Positions 35,444 to 46,828 of a stretch of 64,000 bases of DNA are shown one piece after another. Positions within the stretch are counted from its first letter, which is position 1. Every line of letters starts with the position of its first letter. The notes below the pieces were generated by a model, which was not told where the DNA came from, did no database searches, and worked only from the letters and a program-made list of their open reading frames with translations. Both the position numbers and the translations under genes were made by a program. Source of the stretch: Vicugna pacos (lineage: Eukaryota; Chordata; Mammalia; Artiodactyla; Camelidae); the NCBI RefSeq assembly GCF_048564905.1, contig NC_132992.1, positions 32,474,501 through 32,538,500 of the forward strand, written 5' to 3'.

Positions 35444-35852
35444 ATATTAGTTGGCTAGGGAGGCCATAACAAATTTCCACAGACTTGGTGGCTTAAATTT
35501 ATTTTCTCACAGTTCTGAGGCTAGAAATCCAAGATCAAGGTGCCCACAGAGCTGGTTTCCCCTGAGCCCTTTCTCTTTGTCTTGGAGATGCCACCTTCTC
35601 CTTGTGTCCCCATATGGACTGTCCTCTGGGCATGTGCACCCCTTGTGTCTCTTCTCTTTGTGTGCCCGAACTTCCCCTTCTTGTAGGGACATCAGTCAGA
35701 ATGCATTAGGTCCACCCTAAACCGAATGGCCCCATTTTAACTTGATTATCTATTTCAGAGCCAGATCTCCAAGTACAGCAGCATCTTGAGATGTTCAGGG
35801 ATAAGGACTTTAACATGCAGATTGGGGGAGGACACGATTCAGTCTACAACAT
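35444..35852 (-). mobile_element. MaLR-group LTR (MLT1-like), unit A copy
   Basis: Begins TATTAGTTGGCTAGGGAGGC with CATAACAAA. It continues through GGTGGCTTAAATTTATTTTC, 'cacagttctgaggctagaaatccaagatcaaggtg' and 'ggaggacacgattcagtctacaac'. This is the reverse strand of the family seen at 12863. The copy at 46408 sits at the matching place in unit B, so the insertion is older than the duplication. It is a fossil LTR only, with no internal part seen. Confidence 0.78.
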
Positions 35853-37789
35853 TGAAAACACAGTGAAACTATTAACTTTATTAAATCTCGACTCTTGAGT
35901 ATATGTTGTTTCAGGAGTCTGAGTAACAAAAGTGGAAGAACACAGCCCTCCTGCTGCATTCCAAAGTATCATACTTATTTTGAAGGAAAACATTTGAGCA
36001 GATGTTTGAGTTTCAAGGTGGACTAGCCACTTTTTTCCATGAAATACCATTTTGCTTGAAAAACTGGTTATTCAGACTTGGGTAGTTCTCAGATATTTTC
36101 TTGAAAATGAATGAACTCAGCCTGTCACATCAAAAAAAAAATGGATCATTCCTGCAAATGATAAAAATCTAAGCTTTCAGGTGAAAATTAAAGTTTAGGG
36201 AAAATTGTATCTGTCACCATGAGCTGGATTTAAATAACTGACCTGACTTAAAGTTATTGGTGGCCATATAAACTACTGTGATATTTTTGATATTGTATAA
36301 TGAAATGTGTCAACATGCAGAAGTTGCCTAACTCAGTGAGCCAATTATTTCCCAGAGACCGATGGATAATGTTACAAAGCCATGCATGGGTGAAAGTTCG
36401 ATCTAAAATGCAAGCTAGACCAAAGGATTTTTAATGGAAAAGAATATGAAAAGTCCATTAACATGGTTAAAATTCACCATTGCAACTAACCCCTCTTTTC
36501 AAAATACGTATCTGTGTAAGGCCAGGTATTTTTCATGTATTCAACAAAAATAATATATTGCAATGGAGATAAAGCATGAGCAGATATAAGAACCTGCCTG
36601 TCTTCAAATAAGGCTGCTCTTCCCTGACAGTTGTCTAAAGAACGTAAGCAGACATCCCCATTTACTCGCTTCCTCTGGTCTCCTTTCCCCGATGTTTTCT
36701 ACCTCTTTCTTCCTGTACATGATTTGAAGTCTTTTCACAGCCTGATATTCTTCTTTGAATACACTGCCGTTTTCCTGTAACCCTCAAAGAGTACATGTCA
36801 TTGTCAGGAGTAAGAAGAGGAGGTAAATAAAATTAGCTAAAAGCCCACAATCCTTAAACTTCCAAAACGGAGGATGCCCCTGTCCAGTCCTTGTTTCTTT
36901 TCTTCTCCTGGAATCCCATAAATTTTCTCCAAGTGTTCTGAATCTCTAAGCAGAAGGCCTGGTCTCAGCCAAGACTGGACAGTAACCATGAAAAACTCAG
37001 TCCCCAAGCACTGTCCCTGTCTCTGTTCCTGCCAGGAATGCACACACCTGGCACTGAGAACACGACCCAGCGTCCTTCCAGGAAGAGCTGGACGTCAGCA
37101 TGAACCCACCCTGTGCCGGCCCCTCCCCGTTCCGCAGAAGAGCATCTCATACAACAATGAAAGCCACGCAAAGAAAGAAGTAGTCAGGCTGCCTGGGCCG
37201 TCCTGTGGCTACTCCAGGGAAGGAGAGCTGCTGTAGGACTGAGAGGATACAGAGACACTTTCACATAACAAATGTCAAAATAAAGGACCAAAGATTATAT
37301 ATGAGTGTAGTGTACCAAATGCACCACTGGACTGGGAATTGAGATATGTGCTTTCTTGTGTGTTCCTTTGACATCGGGTGCCTTGGCCAGTTGTGAAACC
37401 GCTCTGGATCTCTCTAGACTCTTTCATCTGAACACATAGGGGAGTGAACATATGATCCTTGAAGCCTCTCCCAGCTGTGACATCCACGAGGCTTCTCTGG
37501 AGGCACAGCTGACTCTTGATTACTCGTGTTAGTGGAAAGAATGTGATCTGAATACTGCAAATCTGCAGACAACGTGAAACTCATTTCTGTTTGGCTTTGA
37601 AATATATTTCATGGTGTGCAGAAAATCGCAGCAAATTTATCTTCCCAATGACGCTTAACTCGGGCTAACATTAAAAATCGTCTTGTTTACACCTAATGGC
37701 GCTGTGCTCCACTGAACAAATGTAAGGTAGGATTCCATAGGACAGCCCAGTGCCAGGGAGAGCAAGGGACTAGGAACTGGGAAGATGAG

Positions 37790-37965
37790 GGTTCTGGCCG
37801 TGACTCTGTCACTTCCAGCACATCCTCTCTCACTAGGAAACACCTCCGTCTTGAATGGGTTCAGAAGACACTTTCTGAGCACTCACTCAGTGACACTGTG
37901 CTGGCACAGAGGACGCAGAGATACACAAGACAAATCCCTTCTCTCAAGGGTCTTTAACTATGAAG
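37790..37965. repeat. Possible L2-like fragment
   Basis: The phrase 'tttctgagcactcactcagtgacactgtgctggcac..acacaagacaaatcccttctctcaag' fits an L2-type element. The CACTGTG and CACAGAG words here have no nonamers. Confidence 0.4.
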
Positions 37966-38411
37966 ATGAGAAAAAGAGTTTTGAGTGCGATGGGAGGGAT
38001 CAGCACTGGAGGCCACGAAACTCAAGGGAAAGGGGGTGCATCCAACCCAGGCCAGGCTTGAGCACTCACTCGGGACTTTGCAGGGAAGACAGCAGCTAAG
38101 CTCAGACCAGTAAATCAATGGGATCTAAGGAGGATGGTTAGGGACCAAATCGGGGAACTGAAGAAGGAACGGGCACTTCAGGCAAAAGCCATCACATGGC
38201 GAAGGCAAAGAGGTATGAAAGGTCATGGAGCTCTCAGGAAGGAAACAGGTCAGGGCAGCGGAGTTGAGGGGAGCACGTGGGCCCAGGGAGGTGAGCCAGA
38301 GCCTGTGTCCCAAACCGTCTCTTCCTGAGGATACTAGGGAGCTGCCATAAACTTTAGCATGAAAGTTGACAGTTGTGGTCTTCCAAGGCTTAGCATCTAT
38401 ATTAAACACTT

Positions 38412-38760
38412 GTTTCTGCTATGATCATCTCTTACAAACAACCCCAAAGTTTCAGTTGCTTTACAACAGCAAACATGTATTGCTTTTGCGTGTTGGTGGG
38501 CAGCTGCAGGCCAGCTAGACTTGGCCTCAGGTGGCATTCGGGTCTGCTCTACATGTCTTCGTTCTGGGACCCAGGCTGAAGCAGCAGTGACTCCCTGAGC
38601 AAACTTCTCACCTCAGACAGTAAAGGGTCAAGACTGCTGGCAGACATCCAGGATGTGATGTCGCCAGAGCCTCAGCTTGGAACTGGCACCCTTTCACTTC
38701 CACGCACAATCTCTGGATCAAAATATAGCCATGCCCCAAAGTCAATGGAGAGGGATGCAC
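38412..38760. repeat. Possible old LTR fragment (MaLR-like)
   Basis: The words ACAAACAACCCCAAAGTTTC, 'ttctgggacccaggctgaagcagcag' and 'cacttccacgcac' resemble the repeat at 1371. The assignment is from memory and weak. It is a broken fossil without coding sequence. It is absent at the matching place in units B and C. Confidence 0.35.
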
Positions 38761-39519
38761 ACCCACCTGTAATCGGAGGCCCTGCAAAGTCCCTGGAAGA
38801 TACTCCGGTCACAGGGAGGAGTAAAGAGCTGGGAAACACAACAGTCCCATCTCCTCAGGATTCAGCAGTCAGAACAGCCTGCCAGGGCCACAAGAAGGGA
38901 AACCTTCCATGAATTTCACAAGCTTCCTCTGTTTGCCAAACTTGACCTCAAGGAGCTGCCTCTGTATTCGCCCAGCAGGTCACATTTTCCAAGTCACACA
39001 AAGCAGCATGTGGGCTACTGGCCCTGCATTTAACAACCAGGGAGTCAAGGGAAAAGATAAAATTCTACATTTATGTGAAAGCCCTTTGGTCTCTATAACA
39101 CCCTCTATGTGTAAAGTGGGGCAGGCAGAGGTGGTTGGGGAGCTCAGCAGGTGACAGGAGAAATTACATTGACCACAAACATTTTCTGCCTACCCACATC
39201 TTGTAGAATCCACTTGAGACATTCAGGTCTGACGACCTCCTCTGTGGGAAGCCGTCTGAGAGCAGACTGGCCAGAAAGCACAGACGGAAGAAGATGCCAT
39301 GATTTCTGAAGGTCAATTCTAGTCGCAAAGTCCAGGGCAGATCTACGCAGCAGGACAGGAGCCTCAGACAGAAACACCAGGTGAGCCTGCGCTGACCTAA
39401 GGCCAAGACTCTTTGGTCTTGCTGTAGCTTGACTTGGAGAAGAATCCTGTCTTGGGGGTTCTCAGAGGCTGGAAAGGGGGAACCAAGGGGAGGTTTTTGT
39501 AAAGGTCTGTAGCACTGTG

Positions 39520-39530
39520 GGTGGGATTTC
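39520..39530 (+). CDS. TRDD: TRDD gene segment, D3-like, intact (end of unit A)
   Basis: The core is GGTGGGATTTC (11 nt). The 5' 12-RSS has nonamer GGTTTTTGT, a perfect consensus (39492-39500), spacer 12 bp and heptamer CACTGTG (39513-39519). The 3' 23-RSS has heptamer CACAGTG (39531-39537), spacer 23 bp (39538-39560) and nonamer ACAGAAACT (39561-39569). The core is open in all three frames (GGI, VGF, WDF). The flanks GTAAAGGTCTGTAG and CTACAAAACCCACAGAGACC match what I recall of human TRDD3, supporting a D3-like identity. It lies about 8 kb after the D2-like segment and about 45 bp before the start of unit B. An antisense open frame (39164-39661) crosses it but is probably chance. Confidence 0.94.
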
Positions 39531-42421
39531 CACAGTGCTACAAAACCCACAGAGACCTCTACAGAAACTGCAGGGGTAAAAGTGAAATTTCTCAGCCCAT
39601 CTACAGTGACTGCCAGACTAATTGTCCCCTGTGTCGCCCTGATTGAACTACCACAAAACACCAGCTGCCATTTTTACTTCACACAGGACATCCAGACCCA
39701 AGCTCACAAAAATGCTGCTCCCAAAAATCTGACGGGATATTACACATTCCAAACTATGATAAACCTGACCATTCACTCAGCATAGAATTTCCTCTTTTCC
39801 TATAAATGCTCTGGCTTATTTTTATTTTCTAGTATTTCCCTTCTGAGGCTGACTCCCAAAGGGCTCTCCTTGCGTACTCATTTCCATTACAAGATCAATG
39901 TACAACTTAAATTTTTAAATTTCACCAGACACCTCTATGGACAGACTTCCTCTTCCATTTCTCTGTTCTCACAGGCACCAATCAGGAGCAAAGGACTCAA
40001 GCTTGGACTAACTTGGAACACACGGGCAACCATAAAAAATACTCTCTGGGTCATTTTTCCATTGACAATTATTCACTTAATGTCTTCTGCAGCATTTATT
40101 CCTCAATATCTTGCCCTAATCTTGATCCTTGGGCCCCCAATTTAAAAATTCAGACTTTCTTCTTTGAAATCTACTCACAGTGTGGATAGTCTACAAACTT
40201 TCCACCTCTCAGTTCTGTTCCCAGCCTCCCTCGCCCTGAGCTTTACACCTTCCAACAACGACCTTTCCCAGACCATGTGAATCTCAATTGGGAAATGATG
40301 CACACTGCTCCCTTCCTATTCCAGCTTTTTGTGTCTCAGTCCTACCCCAAACCATGTAGGACTAGAAACTTAGGACTGCCTTGCACCACTTATGGACGGT
40401 TTTCTGAGAGATCTGTCCCCAGAGCAGCATTTTGAGACTCAGTCTGAAACCCAAGTTGCTATAACTCTTTAAGGTGCCTGACTCAGAATGACTTAGAAGT
40501 TTCTACCTAAATCCACATCCAACCACTTCATCACTGTAACTTACCACTGGAAAAAAGTGGGTTATCTACACTTTTAAGGCTCAGAATTGAATCTCTGATT
40601 TATATGATATACAGATTTACAAAGCTCCAGGACACAGGCAGAAACACACCAGTTCAGTAGACTATAATGGGAGCTGTCCAGGTCACACACTTTCAATGGG
40701 AGAAAGAAGCAGTGTCACCTTAGACAACTCCAGCTCTCTGGTCTACCTGTGTTCTCCTGCTACCCCTCATTCTACCACGTATTTACGGGCAGATTAAGTC
40801 TACTCAAAAATAACCTACACCAAGTCAACACATTCTTTGTTAGGCTTCAGACTCAAGTAAAGTAAGTGAATCTGACTCCAGAGTAAAATCTTCCACTCTC
40901 CAGTGCAGACGCCAAGATCTGGGTATAAAGCAGGTCTCAAACACCCTGTTTTTGCATTTGGATTTATTTCTCCCACTCCTTGTACATGGTTTATGCATAC
41001 AGAAAGTTCAGCGATGAAAACTGAGACTCTATCACACATACACTAGTTAATTCAACTATCAGTGTAGAACAAGTGTGGAAAGAGAAGACAATTTTGCCTC
41101 AAATTTACTAACTCCTGTTTATAGGAGAAAAACAATAACATTTTCTTCCTACAATGGCTTTCACTCTGATACGTTGTTTGCCATGACGCATTAGGATGGT
41201 TCTGCCATTGCTTTTTGGCTTCCACACCCCAAGCCACCTGGCCTCCACCACACCTGGATGAGGATCTCTTTGTTCAGCATTCTTGATGCCATCACATTCA
41301 TCCCAGAAGTCAGACCTACCTATATAGATCGGCTAATAAATCTGAGAGAGCCCATGTTCTAAGAGAGAGTTGGAAAGTGGTGGGATAAATGGAAGCTGAG
41401 TGCTGGGTAACAGCTCAAGTCCACGGCTGACAGCCTTCTCACCACCCACCTAATGCAACAGACCTGTCTTCCTTATGAAGCACCAGAGACCCCTATGAGG
41501 CACTAGAGACATCCTGTGGTTCCTGTACCCCCTGACACCCCACATTTGAGTCCCTTTCCAGTTTAGAGAACAAAAGCTGCTGGCTTTGGGCCAGTTCACA
41601 ACAGATGTGGGGCACAACCGCCAACCACCCAGGAAGCATCCATGGGGGCAGGACATGAGAATCAGCCTCTCAGAAATTCCCATACTTGTGATCCCATCAG
41701 TCATCTAACACCTGCCCAAGGGAGACACTGGGAGACGTTCTCCTGAGCATCTTCAAGAATTTAATGCTTCCTGTTGGGAACTGAGAAGGATGAGTTGTGA
41801 CTAAGTCTAAGAGGCTGAGAGTTAAGGGAATTAGTGGAAAACAGGTTATTACCACTTTACATGTACTTTAGGGACACCTGCTAATCTATCCAAAACTTGG
41901 ACAGAACACCTTCCTGTATCACTGACCCTGCCCACCTGCCTCTCTGAATCCACGTGGTGATCACACCCTGGACAGGCTTTCAGAGCCGTGAGCAGAAGGA
42001 CCTTTCCTTTCCCCCCATGCAGGACAACGGGGCCGGGGACTCTGCTCATCAGGCTTTACTGCTGGCTTGTTGCCAGGCCTTGCAAGGATGTCCCTGTGCT
42101 CCAACTGCTTGTAAGCGATGATATCTCAACTTTCCCTGAGTCTGTATTGCTAGTTTTTTGCCCTAAGAAAACGGTCCTTTCTGGTCAGTTCCTATTTAAT
42201 AAAGCTAGGAAAAATAGGAAGCACAGGGTCAAATTGCAAGAGAAGACACGAGGACATCAGCACCAGGGAAGATGCTGTTGTGGACTCAGAGTGTTTATCG
42301 CTTGAATTGCTATTAACCTGATCTCCCCAGAAAACATAAAGGCCGATATTTGGATGTGTACTTTCTTAGCATCTCTGCCAGAAAATATGAGAATTCATGG
42401 AGTACAGTATCCTGCAGTTTC

Positions 42422-42435
42422 CACACACACACACA
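42422..42435 (+). repeat. Short CA microsatellite (unit B)
   Basis: An alternating CA run at the site where units A and D have CCACCAAAAGAAAAAG and unit C has a longer CA run. Confidence 0.85.
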
Positions 42436-42991
42436 AAAAAGTTCTCAGCTGTGGCTGGAATGATCCAAAGTCTTGGCAAGAGCTAAAGGGGGCTGCCGGC
42501 TGCCAACCCTCTGCTACTGGAAAGCAAGTCATCCATGGCTCCTCATTCTCCTCTTTCTGGGCCCTTTCTTGGACCCTCCTCCCCATCACATGCCTCATAT
42601 GCTTTTATTCTATTCTCATCAAAACTTGATCTCAAGAATGATCTGGAACACATTCATACTAATTTAGTGAACAATGGTAACAGATGGAGGCTTTAGGTTT
42701 TCTGAGGTTGGGTTGGGAGGGAGGGAACACTGTATTTTAACAGAGATCATAACCATCAGCTAAAGACTGAAGCAACCACAGCAGAATTTTCAAAGCCTGA
42801 GGACACTGCCCAAAATGAAAGATAGACGTTTGTTCTCTTTGTTTGGAGGTTTGGTGTGGATCAGGGGAGGGGATTATGGAGACTCCAAGAGGGCACCTCT
42901 CTTCCCATGTTCAGGGAGACAGAGGATATTAACTTGTCTGCCACAGAGGGCAGAATTAGGGCCAAAAAGGAAAAAAAAAAGATAGATTTAG

Positions 42992-42995
42992 ATAG

Positions 42996-43030
<35 letters not shown>
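42992..43030 (+). repeat. GATA microsatellite (unit B)
   Basis: Tandem TAGA/GATA units, about ten copies, directly after an A-rich tract. Units A and D lack the expansion at the matching place, so it arose after duplication. Confidence 0.92.
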
Positions 43031-43031
<1 letters not shown>

Positions 43032-44947
43032 GGGATTTACAAATATAGATATGTGTATCTATATCTGGGGAAAGAGATATCATTTTAATAGCAGAAATAG
43101 CTTTGTAATCCTTGACAGCCATTCAGCAGTGAAACAAACATCCTTGTAAGAGAGTGCGTTCAGGTGGATGAGTGCGCTGGGAAGGTCAGGACATTGCTTG
43201 GGAGCTAGAACTCAAAACACCAAGTTCTTTTCCTCCCTAGAATTCAAGACAGACTCTGTTCTGAAGGGCGGTCAGGACTGCCACCCAAAAGCAACTGCAG
43301 TTGCTTATTTTCGTATATCCTCTTCCAGTATCCTTTTTAATGTATAAATTATTACACACTCTGTATACGTAAATATACCCCATGTAAACATTCGTATCTT
43401 CTTTTAACACTATAAAGTCAATTCTCTATGTTATTCCATACTTTTTCCTAATAGTATTTTTAATGAGCTACATTAATATTGTATCCTGCGATAAACCGTG
43501 GTTTAATCAGTCCTCATATGAGGGAGAATTTCGGCAGCTTCTACATTTCTCTGATTATGAAAATTGCTCTGATGAACATACTTTTCATCATTTAAAATTA
43601 TCACATGTGTATACATGAGGAAAACTTGTAGAGAGAGAGAAGTTAAGTCCCACTTTCCCTCAATTAAAGGATTCAAAATTAAGATTTTTAGCCCACCTGA
43701 CTGTATAAACCACAAGAGCATAGATACATTGTCAAATTTTTCTTTAAATTTTTTAATGTATTAATTTAGGTACACATAAAAAATTTAAATCACATTTTAT
43801 ATAAAATAGTATATTAATTTTGCAACTTGTTTTTGTTCATTCTCATAGTTCATAAAATTTTATTCAAACTCCTCAAGAGCATCTCAAATCAATGTATTTG
43901 TCATCACTAGAGCTGTTTTTTTAAATATCCAAACATTTTTCAAAAGCATATCAACTCCCTTGTGTCTAAATTGTTTGCATTATACAGCACATTAGAAAGC
44001 TATCACTGAAACATTTTTGAACCACAATATTTACTGACAAATATTAGAACTGTAGTTTTGCCATTTATCCTGTAAGTGAATATTCATGATTTCTACAACA
44101 AAACATTGGCTTTAAAATATTTCTTTAAGCAATATTGAACACTTGTCATTTCTAAGGCATACTTCCAAGAACAGTTACTGAGCTGCTGTTAAATTAATCA
44201 CTCGTCTTTTCCACTAAGCTCATCTGATGACTTCCAGAAGTAGCCATGAACGAGCATTGATTAAGAACATTCCTAGTGAACGTGTCTTCACTAAACTGTA
44301 TTTCACCGTGAAAAATCAAAGAATTGCATAAAGGTAGTGTGATGTTCTTTTTGTGTTTTTGTAAGACACCAAATACAAGAGGACTCTCTCTTCTCTGAGG
44401 ATAATTAACCTCATTTTAAATTCAAATATGTATAGTATTTTCTCACAGGAAATTCACCAATGTGGAAATACTTGCTCAAACTAGTATGAATGTTTTCACT
44501 TTTCTAGTATTATGTAATCAGCTTCCTATAATAATATAACAATTTACATTGTTACCAGCATCTTACCAGCATTGGGAACATCACCTTTTCTAACAAAATG
44601 TTGCTTAAATACCTGTTTTTTTTTAATGGTTTGCCAATGTTTTATTTACATTTTTTATTTATAGAGGGTTAAAACATTTTTTTCAAGTTTCTTAATCAAT
44701 GAGTGACTTTTTCTTCATTTGTCCTTTGTCCATTTATCTTTTAGAATCTTAGTGTTTTACTCATTGGTATGTGTGATTGTAATAGTATTGCAATATTGCC
44801 TCTGAATTTTGTTCCATTTAACCACAATAAGAGCATTGGAGAAAGGAGATTTCCAAGGTATTCTAGATGGCAGAGGGTAGTGATGGCAAAATATCAAGAA
44901 AGAAAAAAAGGAAGAGGAAGGTTATTGTACTGCTGTGGTTTACTGTG

Positions 44948-44956
44948 TCTCAGAAC
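44948..44956 (+). pseudogene. TRDD: Degenerate TRDD, D2-like (unit B)
   Basis: Homologue of the 31454 segment. The 5' nonamer GGTTATTGT (44920-44928) and 12-bp spacer are kept, but the heptamer is TACTGTG (44941-44947) instead of CACTGTG. The presumed core is TCTCAGAAC (9 nt). The 3' heptamer is CATAGGG (44957-44963) instead of CACAGTG, then a 23-bp spacer and the intact nonamer TCAAAAACC (44987-44995). Both heptamers have lost the CAC that RAG needs, while both nonamers and both spacer lengths are unchanged. It is probably not usable in recombination. It could still be annotated as an ORF-type D gene by a permissive scheme. Confidence 0.85.
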
Positions 44957-46332
44957 CATAGGGGTTGACGTGCCCTAATCATTTGTTCAAAAACCCCAGC
45001 TGTGACCTACTATGTATGTCTCAGCGTCGATGGGCGGCCTGTGAGTGTCATGGGGAAATTAAGAGCAGCCTGCACAATTGCCCCCTGACTCCTTTCCTTA
45101 GGGATTTTACTCCATATTGTCTACTGCAACGGTTTCAGAATGCGAACCCGTATCAACAAGGTCATCAAAATAAATAATCTCATCACATTTTAGCAACATT
45201 TACTGAATAGACCAATGGCAACATAAAAGAGAACTTGATGGAAGAAGTGAAAGGAATGGAACTCAGGATGAGAGCTGTGCACTGGGTCACACCATGGTAT
45301 GTGATGAGGAAACAAGGTGAACCCACTTCTGTCGTAATTCCACCTTTCAAAGAGCTCAGTGCCCAGTACAAAACAAAATAAGTGCTTGGAGATTGGTTGT
45401 TGTAAATTGAGTTCCATCAATTTGGAATCGACATGTGTACAGATTCCAATTTTTTTAAATAATATATTTTAAAGGTCGTACTAGAAGCAAATCCACAAGG
45501 TGAAAATCTTACAGCAAATCCCCAAACCCTGCAGTTCATGTGTCTTGTTCTGATGAAAAAACTGACAAATGAGGGAGTAGGGAAGGAAAGAAGGTGGTTA
45601 TATGGTTATAGGGTAGCCCTGGACAAATGCCCAGTGAGGTGATGGGGAGCACAGACCAATCACAGGTAAAACCTGAGTCATCACAAAGGCCCATGTGAGT
45701 AAACAGACGGTGGCAGGGAGCTTTTTGTTGGGTACAGTCAGCTGGGAAGAGCTCTTGGAGATGAATCTTGAGCTGGACCTTGAGGATGCCACAAGCCCTC
45801 CCCCACAGGGAATATTGTTTCAGACTCAAGGAGTCTTCTCTCTGACCTAATGCCTCCAAGCAGTGTCTTCATCCCAAAGCAAAGACACCACTTACCACGT
45901 ATATCGAGACATATTTACACTATGTTTTTGAGACACATTTCCTGGGAACTAAGAAAAATTTCTGTCCAATTAGAGGGTCTACCAACATTGATACACCAGA
46001 TCTGAGACCAGTCCTGGGCTTTCCTTCAGTCTACAAGTGACTCTGCATGTATTTGATCCTAGAGCACAGGGATTAATCCCTTCATCCTGGGACTGCAGTC
46101 ACCCGTTAGCACACCAGGTCCAACAGGTCTTTGAGAGTCTCTTAGAGAAAAAGCAACGCACGGAGGAAGGAAACTACACCAGGCTTCCTCTTACATTGTC
46201 CAAAATTACTGGGCTGATGGCTTAAGGGATAGAATACATCAGTTCAATCAAAATAAAATCAGAATAGCCTATGTTCAGGGGAAAAAAACAATTCACAAAT
46301 ACAACTCTTTTAATAAAATTCTCATTTTTAGT

Positions 46333-46400
46333 AGTCATTGTATCCTTCATTTTTTGTATTTGCAATGGCAGAGGAAAGCCAGTTTTACTTAAAAATGGCA
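46333..46400. mobile_element. Right end of the hAT-like remnant (truncated in unit B)
   Basis: The stretch 'tagtcattgtatccttcattttttgtatttgcaatgg' matches the end of the element at 35163-35430. The left part is cut off at the unit B deletion junction. Confidence 0.5.
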
Positions 46401-46407
46401 CTGACCA

Positions 46408-46828
46408 TATTAGTTGGCTAGGACTGCCATAACAAATTCCGCGCACGTCATGGCTTAAACAACGGAAACTTATTTTCTCACATTTTTGAGGCTGGAAATC
46501 CAAGGTCAAGGTGCCCACAGAGCTGGTTTCTCCTGAGCCTTCCCTCCTTGGCTTAGAGACGCCACCTTCTCCTTGTGTCCCCATGTGGACTTTCCTCTGT
46601 GCACGCATACCCCTTGTGTCTCTTCTCTTCGTGTGCCCAAACTTCCTCTTCTCATCTGCACACCTGTCAGAATAGATTAGGTTTCACCCTAATCCAATCC
46701 AAACGGCCCCATTTTAACCAAATTATCTATTTAACAGCTGGATCTTCAAATACAGCAACATCCTGAGATACTGAGCCATAAGGACTTCAACACAGGGATT
46801 TGGGGAGGACACATTCAGTCCATGACAT
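46408..46828 (-). mobile_element. MaLR-group LTR (MLT1-like), unit B copy
   Basis: TATTAGTTGGCTAGGACTGC with CATAACAAA at the left, GGCTTAAACAACGGAAAC, and 'ggaggacacattcagtcc' at the right. Orthologous by position to 35444-35852 in unit A. It is an old fossil LTR, and unit C lost this region. Confidence 0.8.

Larger units (their letters stand above)
26285..39612 (+). repeat. Tandem duplication unit A (longest copy, carries D2-like and D3-like TRDD)
   Basis: Homology with unit B starts at CCAGACTAATTGTCCCC (26284; 39613 in B) and runs head to tail at an offset of about 13.33 kb. A and B are nearly identical over 28.1-29.3 kb versus 41.4-42.6 kb and more diverged elsewhere. The unit holds a D2-like segment (31454) and a D3-like segment (39520). 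It also keeps about 2.5 kb absent from B (about 32826-35370) and about 5 kb absent from C (about 31018-36165). Apart from listed items, no gene was recognised. Conserved open frames (for example 28124-28378 minus and 28662-28979 plus) reflect shared ancestry of the copies. Confidence 0.88.

Noticed and set aside
37880-37925. CACTGTG and CACAGAG close together, D-like
   Set aside because: No nonamer at 12 bp upstream or 23 bp downstream. It lies in an L2-like fragment.
39164-39661. Longest open frame in the window (165 codons, minus strand), crossing the D3-like segment; related frames near 49387-49602 and 57775-58286
   Set aside because: It runs antisense through a functional RSS-D-RSS, has no recognised domain, is interrupted in the other units, and its conservation is explained by the unit duplication.
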